From assembly GCF_027627475.1 (NCBI RefSeq), contig NZ_CP115484.1, forward strand, positions 3,456,001-3,520,000: a stretch of 64,000 bases of DNA. The letters run 5' to 3'. The notes beneath the pieces were generated by a model. It was not told where the DNA came from. It did not search any database and saw nothing but the letters and a program-made list of their open reading frames with translations. Position 1 is the first letter of the stretch, and each line of letters opens with the position of its first letter. Both the position numbers and the translations under genes were made by a program. Of this stretch, positions 63,704 to 64,000 are shown one piece after another. The stretch is from Paenibacillus sp. SYP-B4298 (GTDB lineage Bacteria; Bacillota; Bacilli; Paenibacillales; Paenibacillaceae).

Positions 63704-64000
63704 AGCTCCATCCTCCTTCTTACAATATGAACGGCTGACTATCCTACCTTAGGCGATCCATAGACTCGAGCATATCCACCCTTTCCTGCTGGATACGGAC
63801 TTAGTTGATTCAGTTAGGCAGCCGAATCGGCACATACGACTTGCTGCTCTCCTCCATACTCTCTCTGTCCTAAGTCAGCATATGCGTACTGCTGTTATCG
63901 GTGTGGGTAGCTGTCCTGTTGCTGTTCGCAGCGATGATCAATTACGGCGCAGATTAACTACGTTCCTTGCCTTTGCTTCTGCCCTTTCCTTCCCGCCCGC
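63704..64000. other. Right window edge, no supportable gene
   Basis: A short hydrophobic plus-strand frame (VLLLSVWVAVLLLFAAMINY, near 63890-63955) ends at a TAA but has no ATG or ribosome binding site. Nothing else seen. Confidence 0.3.

Overview
The window reads as a chromosomal segment of a mid-to-high GC, endospore-forming Gram-positive of the Paenibacillus type. The evidence is the set of sporulation genes (YtrH, YtrI, YtvI, CotJABC, five YheC/YheD-type coat-associated ATP-grasp proteins), strong AGGAGG-type ribosome binding sites, the Firmicutes order sufC-sufD-sufS-sufU-sufB, and secreted pectinases. I see no tRNA, rRNA, CRISPR array or intact insertion sequence.

Layout, left to right. 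0-3 kb: ytrH-ytrI-ytpI and, convergent, ytoI. 3.2-4.6 kb: an orphan sensor kinase. 4.9-12.5 kb: an accessory stretch, largely low in GC, of small membrane proteins, lipoproteins and decayed genes, including a PIN toxin broken by a stop codon beside its intact partner. 12.5-17.6 kb: an Sda-like sporulation-checkpoint protein and a rearranged comQXPA-type quorum-sensing locus: comP, comA and comQ in one operon, with a divergently transcribed 64-residue protein ending in Phe-Trp-Leu as the ComX candidate. 17.7-25.9 kb: a small membrane protein, YheA and the YheC/YheD array with an embedded GNAT acetyltransferase. 26-29.4 kb: azoreductase, HAD phosphatase, and an ECF sigma/anti-sigma pair. 29.6-39 kb: a large two-domain pectate lyase with cre boxes, a four-gene glycan cluster, two small unknown genes and a second pectate lyase. 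39.2-48.7 kb: NagZ-type lipoprotein, cotJABC, ytvI, yfkAB, an HD-GYP protein, a YunD-like phosphoesterase and an NlpC/P60 lipoprotein.

48.8-53.7 kb is a decayed mobile-element island: a degenerate holin-like toxin, two adjacent phage-type genes each interrupted by one in-frame TAG, a frameshifted gene, a secreted protein paired with a small membrane protein (toxin/immunity-like), and an integrase C-terminal remnant abutting the suf terminator. 53.7-64 kb returns to core genes: sufCDSUB with a Fur-like box, a DUF1802 protein, mtnK-mtnA with a structured leader that is not an S-box, an MDR oxidoreductase, and YunC.

Two copies of a roughly 165-bp palindromic repeat lie 36 kb apart in opposite orientation. 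The most interesting items are the rearranged comQXPA-type locus with its pheromone candidate and nearby multi-half-site operator, the amber-interrupted phage genes, the interspersed repeat, and the mtnKA leader. All functional calls come from reading translations and motifs; no database search was run.
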